Assembly: GCA_965153455.1 (NCBI GenBank)
Contig: OZ234497.1
Location: 12,400,001-12,464,000, forward strand
Source of the DNA: Sphagnum compactum
Lineage: Eukaryota; Bryophyta; Sphagnopsida; Sphagnales
Direction of reading: 5' to 3'
DNA: 64,000 nucleotides
The notes under the pieces were generated by a model. That model was not told where the DNA came from and ran no database searches. It was given only the letters and a program-made list of their open reading frames with translations. Below are positions 51,021-63,390 of the stretch, piece after piece. A program made the translations under genes and the position numbers. Numbering within the stretch: the first letter of the stretch is position 1; each line of letters starts with the position of its first letter.

Positions 51021-51139
51021 CGGAAAATGAGCATATCTAGTTTTAGTAGGGACCATGAGGCTGGACCTTGATGCACCATGTAATGAGAATGATCCCAACC
51101 TATCTTCAAACCCAACACCATGTTTCTTAGTACCAATCA

Positions 51140-51660
51140 TTGTCAAATGTAATAAGCTTGTGACGATGGGGCTCAAACACTTCTTGATTTTGGTGCATCA
51201 CCATGTTTTATGGACAAGGAGCTAGTGCGACAATACAACTTGGTTTTAGTGGAAAAAAGCATACTAATGTCGGTTGAGGTCATTAATGTCCAATGTTTTT
51301 CATCAAGACCAGTCACATATGAAACCAATCCATTAGATGTAACCACCAATTCCCACACTAGTAAAGTTGTTTTCAATGTCATTTCATCTCCAAAAAATCT
51401 TGTCATCATTGGATTGTCCTAGCTTGCTTTACATAATCCGCAAGTGGATTGGCATACATGGAGTCTTCACTTTGAAACACCACAACATGAGGCCCTGGAG
51501 TGTGAAACCCTCGTCAGAAGCATGCAAAATTTGAAGCAGAAGGAAAACCTAGGTGGTAAAAAAAGGCCTAAGTGCCCCAAGCCTTTATTTGTTACAACAA
51601 AAACCTTCATGAAGGCTACCACAAGAGGAGATGCATTCAAATGTTGAACCATGTCCACAT
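51140..51660 (+). pseudogene. Aspartic protease region of the chromovirus
   Basis: The active-site motif appears as LLDFGASPCFMD near 51180-51215, with Phe in place of the usual Ser/Thr of D-S/T-G-A. The rest of the domain is open to a stop at 51420-51422, after NLVIIGLS. The PQVDWHTW-like segment downstream (near 51440) is the usual chromovirus continuation towards RT. Confidence 0.75.
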
Positions 51661-51879
51661 GAAATTCCTTCCTAGTACCAAAAATTCAAAGATGTGTTTG
51701 AAAAGATAAATGCGGACACCTTGCTCAAGCATCGACCATACAACAACACCATTGATCTTATGGAACGAGCACAACCTCGATTTGGACCCATCTATAATAT
51801 GTTGCAAAACAAACTTGTAACACTTTGTGAATACTTCGATGAGAACCTCAAGAAGGGGTTCATTTGACATTCAAAGTTT

Positions 51880-52560
51880 CTAGCTAGTGCCCCTATCCTC
51901 TTCGTCAAAAAGAAATATGGCTTTTTACAAATGTGTGTCAACTATTAAGAACTTAATTGACTCATCGTAAAAAAATGGTACCTTTTGCCTTTGATCTTAG
52001 GGTTGTTGGACCAGTTTAGTCATGCCAAGGTGTACACCAAGATTGATTTACTTTGAGCATACAACTTAGTGCGCATTCGAGAAGGCAATGAATGGGAGAT
52101 GACATTCATAACCCGTTACAACCATTTTGAATATGTTGTGATGCCATTTGGCCTTATTAATGCACTTGTTGTTTTCCAACATCTGATGAATGACGTCTTT
52201 CGTGAGTACTTGGATGATTTCGTGGTGTATTATATCGATGACATCTTCATTTTTTCAAAGAACATGGAGGTCCATGAACACCATGTATGTCTGGTTTTGG
52301 AGAAGTTTGGAGAAGTTAGACTTTACATTAAATTGGAGAAATGTGAATTCCATCAATCTGAAATGCAATTCTTGGGTTATGTCATATTTGGAGATGGCAT
52401 TTGCATGGATCCTCATAAAGTTTATACCATTATTGATTGGGTTACTCCAGTTTCTATTTAGGATGTTGAATGCATTATTAAATTTGCCAACTTTTATCAA
52501 TGTTTCATTGCACATTATTGTTCAATAGTGGGCCTTCTTACTTTGTTGATTAGGATGGAT
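51880..52560 (+). pseudogene. Reverse transcriptase region of the chromovirus
   Basis: The frame shows a VYTKIDL segment near 52030, then an open block 52069-52461 with MPFGL.NA and the catalytic YIDDIFIFS (YIDD at 52231-52242). LEKCEFHQSEMQFLGYVI and a FANFYQCFI segment follow. It is interrupted by stops before 52069 and at 52459-52461. The RNase H part (about 52600-52960) is barely recognisable. Confidence 0.87.
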
Positions 52561-53029
52561 CAACCTTTTTCTAGGGGAGTTGAAGTTGAAAATGCCTTTT
52601 AATCCATGAAAGTGTGGCACCTACTATAAAGTCATAAGCGTTCGTTTCCAAAACAAAAGGTTTGGAAAGGTTTGCATGAATCAAAAGTGGGGCAGTTGTG
52701 AAATCACTATGTATTTAGACCATAAGAACTTGTAGTATTTCATGACAACTCATGTTTTGAACTGACGCCAAGCTCGATGGGCATTGTCCTTGTCTCGATT
52801 CCAATTTGTCATTCCAATTTGTCATCACATATTGCCTTAAGCGCCAATAAGGGAAACTTAATGCATTGTCTCGTTGCTTGTACTTCACACTAAGGAGGAA
52901 GATGCAACCTACAAACAACAATGTGATGTCATTATCAAGCTTGAACATCTTCGATTTCAAGTGTTGTCAATAATTCCTGATGACCACCTTTTTTTGTCAA
53001 ATTTGTGAAGATTTGAAGAAACACCTTCT

Positions 53030-54250
53030 TGTTCTTGGCATCCAAGGCCAATTAAGTAATCATCATCAAGTCTAGGAGTTTTTTAGTGATCATGCCAAAT
53101 TTGAGTTTGAAAATGGTCTGTTATATTGTGATGGTATTTTGTATGTTCCTGATGGCATTACAAAACTTCAAATTATCTAGGTTAGGCGCAATGTTTTGGT
53201 TATAAGCCATTTTGGATTCAATAAGACCATGGAGTTAGTGTTTCAAGATTATTGATGGTCACAACTTTGGAAGTATGTGAAGGAGTTTGTCGAATCTTGC
53301 TATGTTTGTGCTCAAACAAAAAATCCTTGTCATCACTGTCATGATCTCCTTCAACCATTACCGATCCCTACATCCTCGTGGTTTTCAATTTCCATGGACT
53401 TCATCATGGACCTCCCACTTTCTAGTTCTTATGACTCTATCTTAGTGGTGGTGGACCATTTGATGAAGATGGCTCATTTCATTTCGTGTACCAAAGCAAT
53501 AACTAGCGAAGGAATAACCAAGTTATTCCTTGATCATGTTTTTTAGTATCATGGTATTATTAAAGATATCATTTCTGATTGTGGGCCTTAGTTTGCATCC
53601 AAGTTCTTGAAATGACTCTTTGAACTTTTAAATGTGAAGGTGAAGTTGTCATCAACTTTCCACCCCCAGGTGGATGGGCAAATAAAATGGGTCAATCAAA
53701 TCTTGGAGTAGTAATTACAATGCACAACCAATTATCATCAAGATAATTGGTTAAAACTTTTGGCCATTACAGAGTTTGCCTATAACAACACAGTGCATGC
53801 ATCAACCTAGCAAACACATTTTTTTGCAAATCATGGTTTGCACCCCAAGTTTGATAGTCAAGGTGTGCACAAAGTTATGAATCCAGTAGTTGAGGATTGA
53901 ACCATGTGGTTAGCGGATGTTTGAACTCAACTTGTATCTAACCTTGAAAAAATGCAAAGGCGATATAAGGATAATGCTAATGAACATCAAAAGGAACAAT
54001 TCAACTTCAAGGTTGGGGACCAAGTTTAGTTTCAACGACAACATATCAAAACAGCAAAGCCATTAGAGAAGTTGGATCATTAGAAGCTAGGTCCATTCAT
54101 TATTGTGAAACAAATCAATGTCGTGGCTTTCTAACTCAAGCTTCAAGGTTCTATGAAAATTCATCTTATGTTTCATGTTTTTTTGTTGGAACCTTACCAC
54201 ACGTCTACCATTCTAGGAAAAATCCATGATCCCCCTCCACCTATTGAAGT
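53030..54250 (+). pseudogene. Integrase region of the chromovirus, catalytic Glu lost
   Basis: Zinc-binding Cys residues lie near 53298-53310 (CYVCAQTK). The core has Asp at 53397-53399 (MDFIMDL) and Asp at 53577-53579 (ISDCGP). Exactly 36 codons later, where the catalytic Glu belongs, the codon at 53685-53687 is AAA (Lys). In-frame stops occur at 53544, 53589, 53613, 53709, 53712 and 53808 without loss of frame. Further downstream, EFAYNN and the C-terminal QLVSNLEKMQRRYKDNA and LGPFII segments remain readable. Confidence 0.87.
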
Positions 54251-54480
54251 CATGGTGAACATGAATATGAAATGGATGACATTTTAGATCCAAGGATCTC
54301 TAATCATCAACTCCAATATTTTGTTCATTGACATGGGTATGATGTGAGTGAACACACTTGGAAACCAATAAAAAACCTATTGAATGCCATGGAGAAGGTG
54401 CATGAATTTCATCAATGATATCCAAACAAACCCAAGTTTGCTCCTCGTGGAATTCGTTGCTAGATTGGGAAGTGATATCA
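54250..54480 (+). pseudogene. Chromodomain of the chromovirus
   Basis: One frame from about 54257 reads EYEMDDILDPRI, then a LQYFVHWHGYD segment and a HTWKPIKNLLNA segment. This is the pattern of retrotransposon chromodomains (aromatic residues, W-x-G-Y-x, TWEP-like). One stop lies near 54418, after the Phe-His-Gln. Chromodomains of this type target integration to particular chromatin, as known for the family. Confidence 0.8.
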
Positions 54481-54537
54481 CGGATGCCAATCCCATGGAG
54501 TTCCTTCATTTGAATGTTCATCCATGTACCTAACTTT

Positions 54538-54860
54538 TTGTTTAGTTTTAATTCATTTTTAGTTAACTTTTAATTGAATTTTAATTCACTCCCATTCAAT
54601 TCATAATTCACCTCTAGTTGACTCTTATTTGACCTTAGTTAAATTTTAGTTAAATTATAATTAAATCCAAATTAATTCCTAGTCAACTTCAAAATAAGTC
54701 CCAATTAACTCCTAATAAATTCAAAGTTAACTATTAGTTAAGTCCTAATTAACTTTAATTAACTCCCAATTGATTCTTAGTAAGTCCTAATTAACCCCTA
54801 ATTAAGTCCCAATTAACTTTCAACTAAGTTTCAACTAATTCACAATTGACTTTTAATTAG
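54538..54860. repeat. Degenerate short repeats, TAATTAACTCC type
   Basis: More than 20 loosely repeated 10-14 bp units of the form (C)TAATTAACTCC or AGTTAACTTTTAATT. They lie between the chromodomain and the probable 3' LTR. Confidence 0.7.
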
Positions 54861-54864
54861 GAAG

Positions 54865-55200
54865 GTTCTTGAAAAGCTTCTTTATTCAATGCACACATAA
54901 AAGCCTTTTTGGAAGCTTCTTTGAACTAAGTCCCCAAAGGGGTATAAATAGAAGTAGGACCCCTCATTTCCTTCAATCTGTTCAACATTAATTTTAAGCA
55001 CAATCTTGTAACATAACCTTGTCATGTTTTTTTCATGTTCATGTTTACATATGTTAGCATAATAAAGATTCGTTTCATGTTTGTTTTGCACATCTTGTGT
55101 TTTTGTTTTTAGTTGTGTTTTTGTTTTTGAATCGCATAATCTTGTCTTGTTCCTTATTTGAAAGTTAGACTTAGACCTTTCTTTTAGTCTTTGTTTTTAT
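54865..55200 (+). repeat. Probable 3' LTR part of the chromovirus
   Basis: A TATA-like TATAAATA at 54943-54950 is followed by about 110 bp and then AATAAAG at 55061-55067, the spacing of a U3-R unit with promoter and polyadenylation signal. The borders and a matching 5' copy were not found. Confidence 0.4.
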
Positions 55201-55220
55201 AGATCTTGTGTCCTTGACAA

Positions 55221-55342
55221 TAGGTGGGTAGGTGGGTAGGTAAGTAGGTAGATGGGTGCGTAGGTAGGTAGGTAGGTGGGTAGCTGACCTAGGTTGTAGT
55301 AAGTATGTAGGCGGGTGGGTGGGTAGGTAAATAGGTATGTAG
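55221..55342 (+). repeat. TAGG-type microsatellite
   Basis: An imperfect (GGTA)n array with GGTGGGTAGGTGGG variants, interrupted near 55284-55310. The G-rich strand has many closely spaced GG and GGG runs. Confidence 0.85.
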
Positions 55343-58300
55343 TAATAACATTGGCCATCTTGATTAAATGTGTTACTTGATTAAAATTCCATTGGCCATT
55401 TTGACTAAAGGTGTCATGTGTTTCTTTCCAACTTGATTATATATTTCATTTAACTAAGTGTCATTGGTCATTTAGATGTCCAATTGACAAATAGTCATAT
55501 AGGTCATTTCAACCATGTTGATTAATTAAAAGATACACATGTCATTCAAGTCCCTAGCCTCTAATCAAAATGTACATGTTCACTAGTCAAGAAGGACTAA
55601 TTAGTCAACTTGAACCATTTGAAAACTCAAGAATTCTAGTAGCGAATAAAATGCCATAAATGATTTTTTTCAAACAATAAACAAAGGATTATAAAATATG
55701 AGTTATGAAGCTATGTCTCACTATGATATTGTCCATTATTACATTCTTGTTCTTTTTATGTCCATGTGTTACAAATTGTTGTGCAAGAAAAATGAACATT
55801 GGGTTGCAAGTTTTATTGCATCAATATTGCATTTGATGTTCACAATGGTGCATTCCAAGTTGAACCAATTTGGTGTGCAATTGGGAGTGTGTGCAATCCA
55901 CGTTCCCACATGTGGATGATATGGTAGAATATTCGCATATGTCAAAAAAATTCAAATATTCTTGTGACGTGGTGCCATGTCAAAGTATATTCCAATCACG
56001 TCAGAAATCCATGTCAAAAAAATACCTTTTACATGGACGAAATATGTTTTAAAAATTCCATTATGCTCACACTCACTTGTTCACTAAATAACATGCATGT
56101 GTGGTAGTAGCTCATTTGAAAAGGCTAATCATGCTAGTGAATAAATCCACAAAATAGGTCTAAGTTTGATGTTTTTGTTTAAGATATCTTAGTAGACGTG
56201 TGTGATGTGGGGAAACATTGAGGATGGAAGGAATGTTTAATAATATATGCCCTAACGAAATGTGGTGTCTTGAGATGTTGTGCTTGTAAGGTACACTATT
56301 ATTGGGTATCCTATTGAATATTTTGAAATTTTCATACAAAATTTTCAATAAAGTCTAAAGATCGACAATGGAGTCAAAGCATGATAGGGGTTCTCCCATT
56401 TGAAACACAAGGACTATTCAGACTCCCCAACTTACCTTTTTTTTCACAAAACCTAATACATGTCCTAAATTTTCTTGGTTTTTCATGTCAAATGAAATAA
56501 ATTCTTTCCAAATCTTGTACAAGTGCTTAGAATATCTATTTTTTCAATTATTAAAATAAGAATAATCAATTTATCCAATGTTAACTATGTTCAATCAATG
56601 TTTCCCAATTCCCAATTTTTTTGCTTTGGGAACCTTGTACATTACAATAGGACACTTGGTTTTTATCACACTTGAATGTTTTATATTACACATTGGGAAC
56701 ATATTATTTTATCTTCTTCATTTTTCTCACAAATTCTAATTCAATTTTCTTACATTTTGCTGTATTTTTCTATTCATTGAAATAATTTCAAGTTATTATG
56801 TTTCTTGTTATGTTTTTATTGTTATTGTTTTCTAATCTTGCTCAATTTGATTATGTATTGATCATAGAAAAAAAATTGAAATAAAAACTTAAATTTAAAA
56901 AAAAAAAATTCATAAAGAATTCAATGAAACTCAAAATGTGTTTTTACAATAAAAATATCTTAGAATCAAAACTTGTATAACTTCTTTACTTTTTTTTTCC
57001 CCTTCTTTTATTTGTGTTTTATGTATACAATTTTATGTTAAGTAATTTGAAATTCAAATGTCTTTCAAATGTTTGACTAGTAAAAGTATAACCAATACTT
57101 GACCAATAGTTGATAAAAATAGAATATGATAAGTCCTAATCAGTAAATTAAAGGGAAAACAAAATACTTAACAGTAAATTACAAGGAATATTTTGGTTAA
57201 CACACATTAACACCTAAGGTGTTTTCGATTAAAAAAATTAGGCCAAAATGATGTATACACATTCTTGACGAGTCCTTGAATATTTTGTACTCCATGAGAT
57301 AAAATCCTATTTTTTTTTCCCATGACTTGTTAAGAATCTTTAAACTTGTTCATATTAGAAATGATTTACATCAAATAATACCTTAGTATTGTACGCATCT
57401 ATGAAGCAAAAAAAATTCCAATATGAATGTGCCACTAAATTTTAGAGACGTGTCTAATTAAGGAGGTCCATTGGATATTTTGTGAAACAATCGTTTTTTA
57501 CACCCCAATCATGTTTGGACCTAATGTCACTTTGTTTTTACATTGTTAGATTCTAGCTACATAGGTTTAATGGTTGTAAAGCTTCATAGTTTTCAATTTA
57601 GGGGGTTCTATTATGGTATTTATGCAATAGCAAAACACATATTTGCATGACCTTGATCTTCCTAGCTACCAAGTTATTTGATGGATGTTGATAACATGCA
57701 ATCTCTTTTGAAACAAATTCATTTGTGTTGATATGCCTTGCTTTTGCTTGAAAAAATGATGGTCATGTTGAATTTATGGGAAAATGAATTACAAAATGAC
57801 CCCTTGCTACATGCCATGGAAATAACACATGTTATATTGCTATTAATCAAAACATATGGGCTATCGGTGGCAAGTGATATCTTAGTGTTCATTGCAAAGG
57901 GGTGTGAAAAACAATTGAGATGCACTACTAATTGAGGTGAATGAAGTGTATGCATTCATTATAAATGACTTGTTAGAAAGGTTTTTAGATAATTGAAATT
58001 CATGCATGTAGTTAAACAAGTTGTCCATTTATAAAATATGATAAATTAATCTTGGATGTATTTATATATTAATTTGTGTTACATGTTTCATATAGGATGA
58101 AGCAAATGTTTCTTGTTTGTGTTACCATAATGAGGCATTGGCCATAACATTTGGATTTTTTATGACACCATAGGTACTCCACTTTGCAGTGTTAAAATTA
58201 GCTAACATATATCAATTGTTAGAATTCCATAGTATATTTCTTGTAATAACTATTGACACAACAATCATAGAGTGGGATGACAATTGTAAATAAATCATCA

Positions 58301-59080
58301 TATCCATTCAATGAATTGGTTAGGTACAAATCTACCATTCAAGAATCACCTTTCCCATTACACCACACCATACATGGCTCTTCAAGCACTTTCACCCACT
58401 TTAGGCTTTGTGTTTTTCCACACTACTAGTGAATTGATGTAAGGTTAGAACAATAATACATTTTAATTTGTTCCTTTAATCCTATGTTATTAAAACAAGA
58501 TTTAGTATGAATTTTGAAATTTCAATGAAACCATTTCCATTTCCATTTGAAAACATGAAATTCAATCTTCACCTATTGAAAACATTTAAAAAGAAAGTGT
58601 GTATCAATTATACCAAAAAGTCCATGTGAAACCGTCTTGATCTCAAAGATTTAAAAAGGATTTCACATGGTCAAGGTGTCTTCTTGCTCTTGACCTCAAA
58701 GAGGATTTTGTATGACTTTGAATTCAAATATATGCTAGTGTCACTTTGGAGGAAAAAAACATTCAATTCCACATGTGACAATTGAAATGTGAGAATATAA
58801 AAAGTTTTCCATGTGTTTAAAGGCATTTTCCACATGGGATTATCATTCAAAAGAATGATTTATTAAACTTAAAGCCACTTTATCTAAATTAACTATGATG
58901 TGTCGTCATCATTAGAATTACCATTACAAATATTATTATAAAACATTAGAAACATATAATGACATCTATAGCTTCTTTTTATTCACTTGTGAACAAACTT
59001 TCAATGGTGGTGTGACCAACAAGTTTGAAATTTGTTTTGCGATAGATATCATAGTCAATTTTCCTTCCCCCAAATTATGT
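55343..59080. other. Gene-free AT-rich stretch
   Basis: No coding region could be supported; frames of 60-78 codons on both strands (for example 55698-55919 and 57719-57955) look like chance. No repeat pair or RNA gene was seen. Its right end is the 3' flank of the monooxygenase gene. Confidence 0.4.
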
Positions 59081-59082
59081 GA

Positions 59083-61258
59083 TCATGGTTCGTCAATGGG
59101 TAGTTTTCCGACATCAAACAAAGCATCTTCCATATAATTTCCTGTGTGAACACCCCTGGGAATGAAAAACCAATCTCGGAAAAAACATTTGATTGATGTG
59201 TCAGCATTCACTGAAGCTCCTATCATTGCAGCCTTGCATGTGAGAGCATTGGTCCTAGGATGCCTTTCACGATGGAAGTCCAACAATGCTTCATGAATTC
59301 GTTCATGTTCAGGCACTTTGGAAATTTTACTTTCTTTTGACTTGAGTGCTTGATGAAGTTTTCTTGCAAGGATGATGCCATCTTCCAATGCCATGCATCC
59401 ACCATGTGCAAGAGCTGGAGACGTGGGGTGAGAGGCATCACCACAAACTGTGACATTACCAACCACTTGAGTTTCACAAGTTGGTTTCACGTTTATTCTA
59501 TGTCGAAGGGTGTTTTTGGTGAAATGTTCGAGGGCTGTGTTGTTGATGCATAGTTGAAGTTCTGGTACTTGAAAATCTTTGGTGAGTTGAAGGGCCTCTT
59601 GCTTTATTTGCTCTGGTGTTGTGTTTCGCCAACCTAAAGAGATGAAAGGTGTCACAAATAATAACAAAATCATTGTACAACTATGTTCCTCATAAATAGA
59701 TGTGTATACTTGTTTGTACATGGACGAAAAACTAGATACAAGAGTTAGGTTCCTCACCTTCGGACCAATCAGTCCAAACCACCAACCAAAACACTTTGGT
59801 TGGGGTCATTGTATTAATGCCGATTGCAATTTTTTTGCCATAAAACATGCGAAACAAATTTGAAAAATTGTGGCCATTGGGAAATTCTGCCATTCCTCGT
59901 GTCTCAAGTTGTCCTATTCTAGTTGGCTTCTCGAGACCCAACCAAGATCCTACGATTGAGTTCACACCATCGAAACCAACCACAACCTGTCAATCCACAT
60001 TCCAATGTCCCCAACCAAATGCATATTAACCTTTGTTGTTCTAACATATTGAAACGTTTCCTTGCAATTGTTCGTGTTATTCTTGAAAATGTGCAATTAA
60101 TATCCTTGGAGAGTAATTATGAATATGCATGTGTTTCATTCTTCAAAAATAATTTGACACATTTGATGGATTACACGTGGGCAAAAATTGTGAACATCAC
60201 GAAAACACTGGCTTAGACAAAATACTTGTTCACATTATTTTGAACATTTAAATCAAACCTTGGCAGAGTAGGTAGAGCCATCTTGAAGTTCCAGGTTGGT
60301 GAAATTTGGTGAGGTTTTTGATTTTTTGATACTAATCACTTGGGAGTTTAGTCGAATGGTCCCCTTCGGTATTTGCGCAGCAAGGGCTTCTAACAATACC
60401 TTTCGCTCCACAGATCGTTTCTCATGTGGCCTGTTGAAATCGTGAAGGTTTTTTGTGAACTTACAAGATTGAATCATGCAAAATATTCAAAATTTGCTTT
60501 GTTTCAATATGAGAAAAAACCTTGCACAAGTATGAATTATCACTCTCATAATGGAAAAAGCTGTGTTTACCAAATTATTAACATCATTTTTCATTTTCAA
60601 GGTAGGGACAAATTGTCATATACATTTTTGCAACTATGTTTTTTCCTTTGACGTGGTGTTTTGTAGGAATAATTTACCCTCCTTCACAAGTAGAAAAATC
60701 CATTATTGTCAAGCGCTTCCCAAGGTAGTTGAGATATTCAGCTCTGTAAAAATAGTTGGGAGAATTTGTAAAAATGAAATTAAACATGTTTAAAATCATT
60801 TAAAAAAACATGAACTGCCAATAACCACATAAAGACAATTTCTTCATATGTGGGAGAATGGAACATACCCTGTTGTGTTGACATACGTGTTTCTCAATTG
60901 GTCAGCAATGTCAAAAAGCTCCATGACCTTCATTGCATTGTTCCAAAGAGTGATGGTAGTGCCTTCAACTCGTAGCTTGTCTGATTGTTCTAAAACGACA
61001 GCCTTCAACCCAACTCTGTTCCAATAATAACAAAATAATCCCATGGTCACATTTAATTCTATCAATGATAGTTTCAAATTCGTGTTAGATTAACATCAAA
61101 TCATGATAATTACTTGAAGAAGGTATGACATCATACCTATGGAGAGCAGCGGCAAAACAAAGGCCCCCAATGCCACCACCTACTATCACTATCTCTTCTT
61201 CATGGTGCACTTTGTTTCCTTCTGCTTTAAAAACGTGTCCATTTTCACCGATCGCCAT
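59083..61258 (-). CDS. FAD-dependent monooxygenase, MO1/CTF2-type, six exons
   Basis: Exons on the minus strand, in order of translation: 61258-61137, 61015-60869, 60743-60678, 60430-60259, 59986-59758 and 59633-59083. All junctions are GT-AG and in phase, giving 428 aa. Motifs are those of class A flavoprotein hydroxylases: the dinucleotide-binding GGGIGG at 27-32, GFDGVNS at 173-179 (the DG motif) and GDASHP at 310-315 (FAD-binding GD motif). The closest plant relatives I know are MO1/CTF2-like monooxygenases, distant kin of zeaxanthin epoxidase and salicylate hydroxylase. The substrate cannot be told. It starts ATGGCG in good context; no clear transit peptide precedes the FAD motif, so a cytosolic protein is likely, and the C-terminus has no obvious membrane anchor. 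The gene has intact reading frames throughout and no neighbouring transposon within it. About 1 kb upstream is a tandem array with six TTGACT motifs. Confidence 0.9.
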
Positions 61259-62160
61259 CAACAAGGTTCAAGGAAAACTTGTTGGCTTCACTAGTCTGGT
61301 AGAATGTGAAAAACAAAAATTTCAAGTCTTTGACATTCTACATATCCATGCATTCAAATTTCACATTATGCTTCTAGGAGCATTTGAGTTTATTGATTGC
61401 ATATGTATAATTCATCAAAGAGTATAAATTCTTGACACAAAGATCAATGGTGAATGCTTTGCAATTAGGTGTTAGTTTTCATAACACATGAGTTGTTTTC
61501 TAAAAGTAAGTTGAACATGCGTGCATCACATAACCAACATCATGTAGTCTAGCACATTGAGTAGGGTACCACACCAATTTTAACACTATATGACCCTTAA
61601 CACTTCACCAAATGCACAACATTCTTCCCAAATCAAATCAATTTTGAAGGTATGACAAAATATTTGTTTTTGGATTGCATGACAATCTTCATTAATTATG
61701 CAAAGTCTTTGGGAAAGATTGATACTATGTTGATAACTTGATTTAGATGTGATAGCAATGATACCACAATTTTAAAAAGCTATCATTTTTTAACCTTGAC
61801 CATTTTGAATTCTTTTGACCCAATCAAAAATCTAAAGTACTAGAAAGTGTTGTGAACCTTAACCTTATGAATCATGTGAATGCTTACCACCCACTGATGG
61901 CACTATGAGTGCAATTGTAGCTTCTTTTGCATATCCAACCTTGTAGCTACAAAAAGAAAAAGAAAATCAAAGGTTTAGAGTGCAAAACATCTAGTGACAA
62001 CAACTTGAATGTCCAAATCTACTACCATCTTGTGAGCACAAGTTCATAAAATATTTTCAAATAGCATACCTTGAATTTGTGGAGCTAGGGCTTGAAGTTG
62101 AAGGGTTGATGTGCCCTTAATTCATTGATGCCCTTAATCAGAAACACTGATTTGAAAACT
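61259..62160. other. Upstream flank of the FAD monooxygenase
   Basis: No coding remnant. This is the proximal promoter and leader of the minus-strand monooxygenase gene. I could not place a TATA box with confidence, and an additional non-coding first exon cannot be excluded. Confidence 0.4.
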
Positions 62161-62164
62161 ACAC

Positions 62165-62490
62165 TTCACATTGAAATGTCACTTCATGATTTAAAGACAC
62201 TTCAAAAGTTGACTACACAACAGTTCCCTTCACAATTTGAAGACTCTTTGAAAGTTGACTACACAAGAACCAAGTAGTATGACCTTGAAAGTGCCCTTCA
62301 CAATTTGCAGACTCTTCAAAAGTTGACTACACAAAAATGCTCTTCATAAGTTGAAGACTCTTCAAACGTTGACTACACAACATGGCCCTTCATAATTTGA
62401 AGACGATCCAAATGTTGACTACTCGAGAACAAGTAGTACGACCTTGAAAGTTTCCTTCACAATTTGAAGACTCTTCAAAAAAGTTGACTG
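62165..62490 (-). promoter_or_regulatory. Tandem array with six TTGACT (W-box-type) motifs
   Basis: A repeated unit built from CTTCACAATTTGAAGACTC and TTCAAAAGTTGACTACACAA carries TTGACT at 62209, 62255, 62323, 62369, 62415 and 62484. Spacings are 46, 68, 46, 46 and 69 bp. TTGAC[CT] is the binding site of WRKY factors (established). The array lies 0.95-1.23 kb upstream of the monooxygenase start codon. Its strand is assigned to that gene, although W-boxes act in either orientation. Regulation is inference. Confidence 0.55.
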
Positions 62491-63390
62491 CAGTAGCATC
62501 CTTTTAGGTTCCACAATAATTATAATATTATTTCTTAAAGTGTTGAATCTTCTAGAAATTACCTTTCCTAAACAATATAAAAACAAAAGATTATGACTTT
62601 ATCAGTGGAGGTAGGTCTGAAAGGCCAGCATGCATGCTTATTAATTAAAGCAGTAGATGACATCATATAAAATTGCCAAGTGCCATGTGCATTTGTTGTT
62701 AAAACATATTATTGGATTTTTCTTTGTCTCAACCAGTGCTTCTTTTATGATTTTTTCAATGTAGACAAAGTGGCAAGTTTACACAGGAAGATGTAGAACC
62801 TCATCATCTACCATACACTGCTGTGATGTAGTCTCAGACAGCTCGTTTTGAGGTGGAGATGGGAAGAAGTTTGAATGCACAAAGTCAGCTGAGGAAATTG
62901 AGTAAGATTTGCAAGAATAAAGAGTACATGCTTCAGCACTTCCTCATGTGGCAAGTTATGTTTGAAAGTTGGATAACTTGGTAGCTACAACTTGCCATGA
63001 AGGAGGAAAAGTTGTAGCTTTCTTCTTCTTTCTGGTTGATGAATCTATTGCACTGCCACATTCTTGTGAGAATTGGGTGTTCATCTTGAGCTACATCAGA
63101 TCATGGTAGGCAATTTATCCATAATGGGTACATGCAAAATTGATTTTTTCCAACTACTATTCTCAATTTCTTATTGCTGTACTCATTTTGTGGGTTTAAG
63201 GTTTCAATGTTCATACCGGAATTGCTACAGAATACAAATTCATGCCTTTTTGCATGGCAAACAGATGCATCATTACAACCTATAGTCTCTTTCCAATAAA
63301 TTTTTCCACCTTACTATCTCCATGAACATGCAAATGCTCGTTCTTGCCTGAGAATAATGAGCATCCATAGATTGAATATTCCTAGAATCA
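62491..63390. other. Spacer between permease 3' end and W-box array
   Basis: No gene supported. If the permease uses the donor-like site at its stop codon, part of this stretch may hold its last exon or 3' UTR. Confidence 0.35.

Larger units (their letters stand above)
50036..55200 (+). mobile_element. Decayed chromovirus (Ty3-type LTR retrotransposon with chromodomain)
   Basis: Order on the plus strand: possible PBS (about 50036, TGGTGTCATA, a worn form of the initiator-Met type TGGTATCAGA), gag with zinc knuckle, protease, RT, RNase H remnant, integrase, chromodomain, probable 3' LTR. A chromodomain after integrase defines the chromovirus branch. All domains carry nonsense codons and key active-site residues are changed, so the copy is dead. 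The 5' LTR was not found. Confidence 0.87.
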
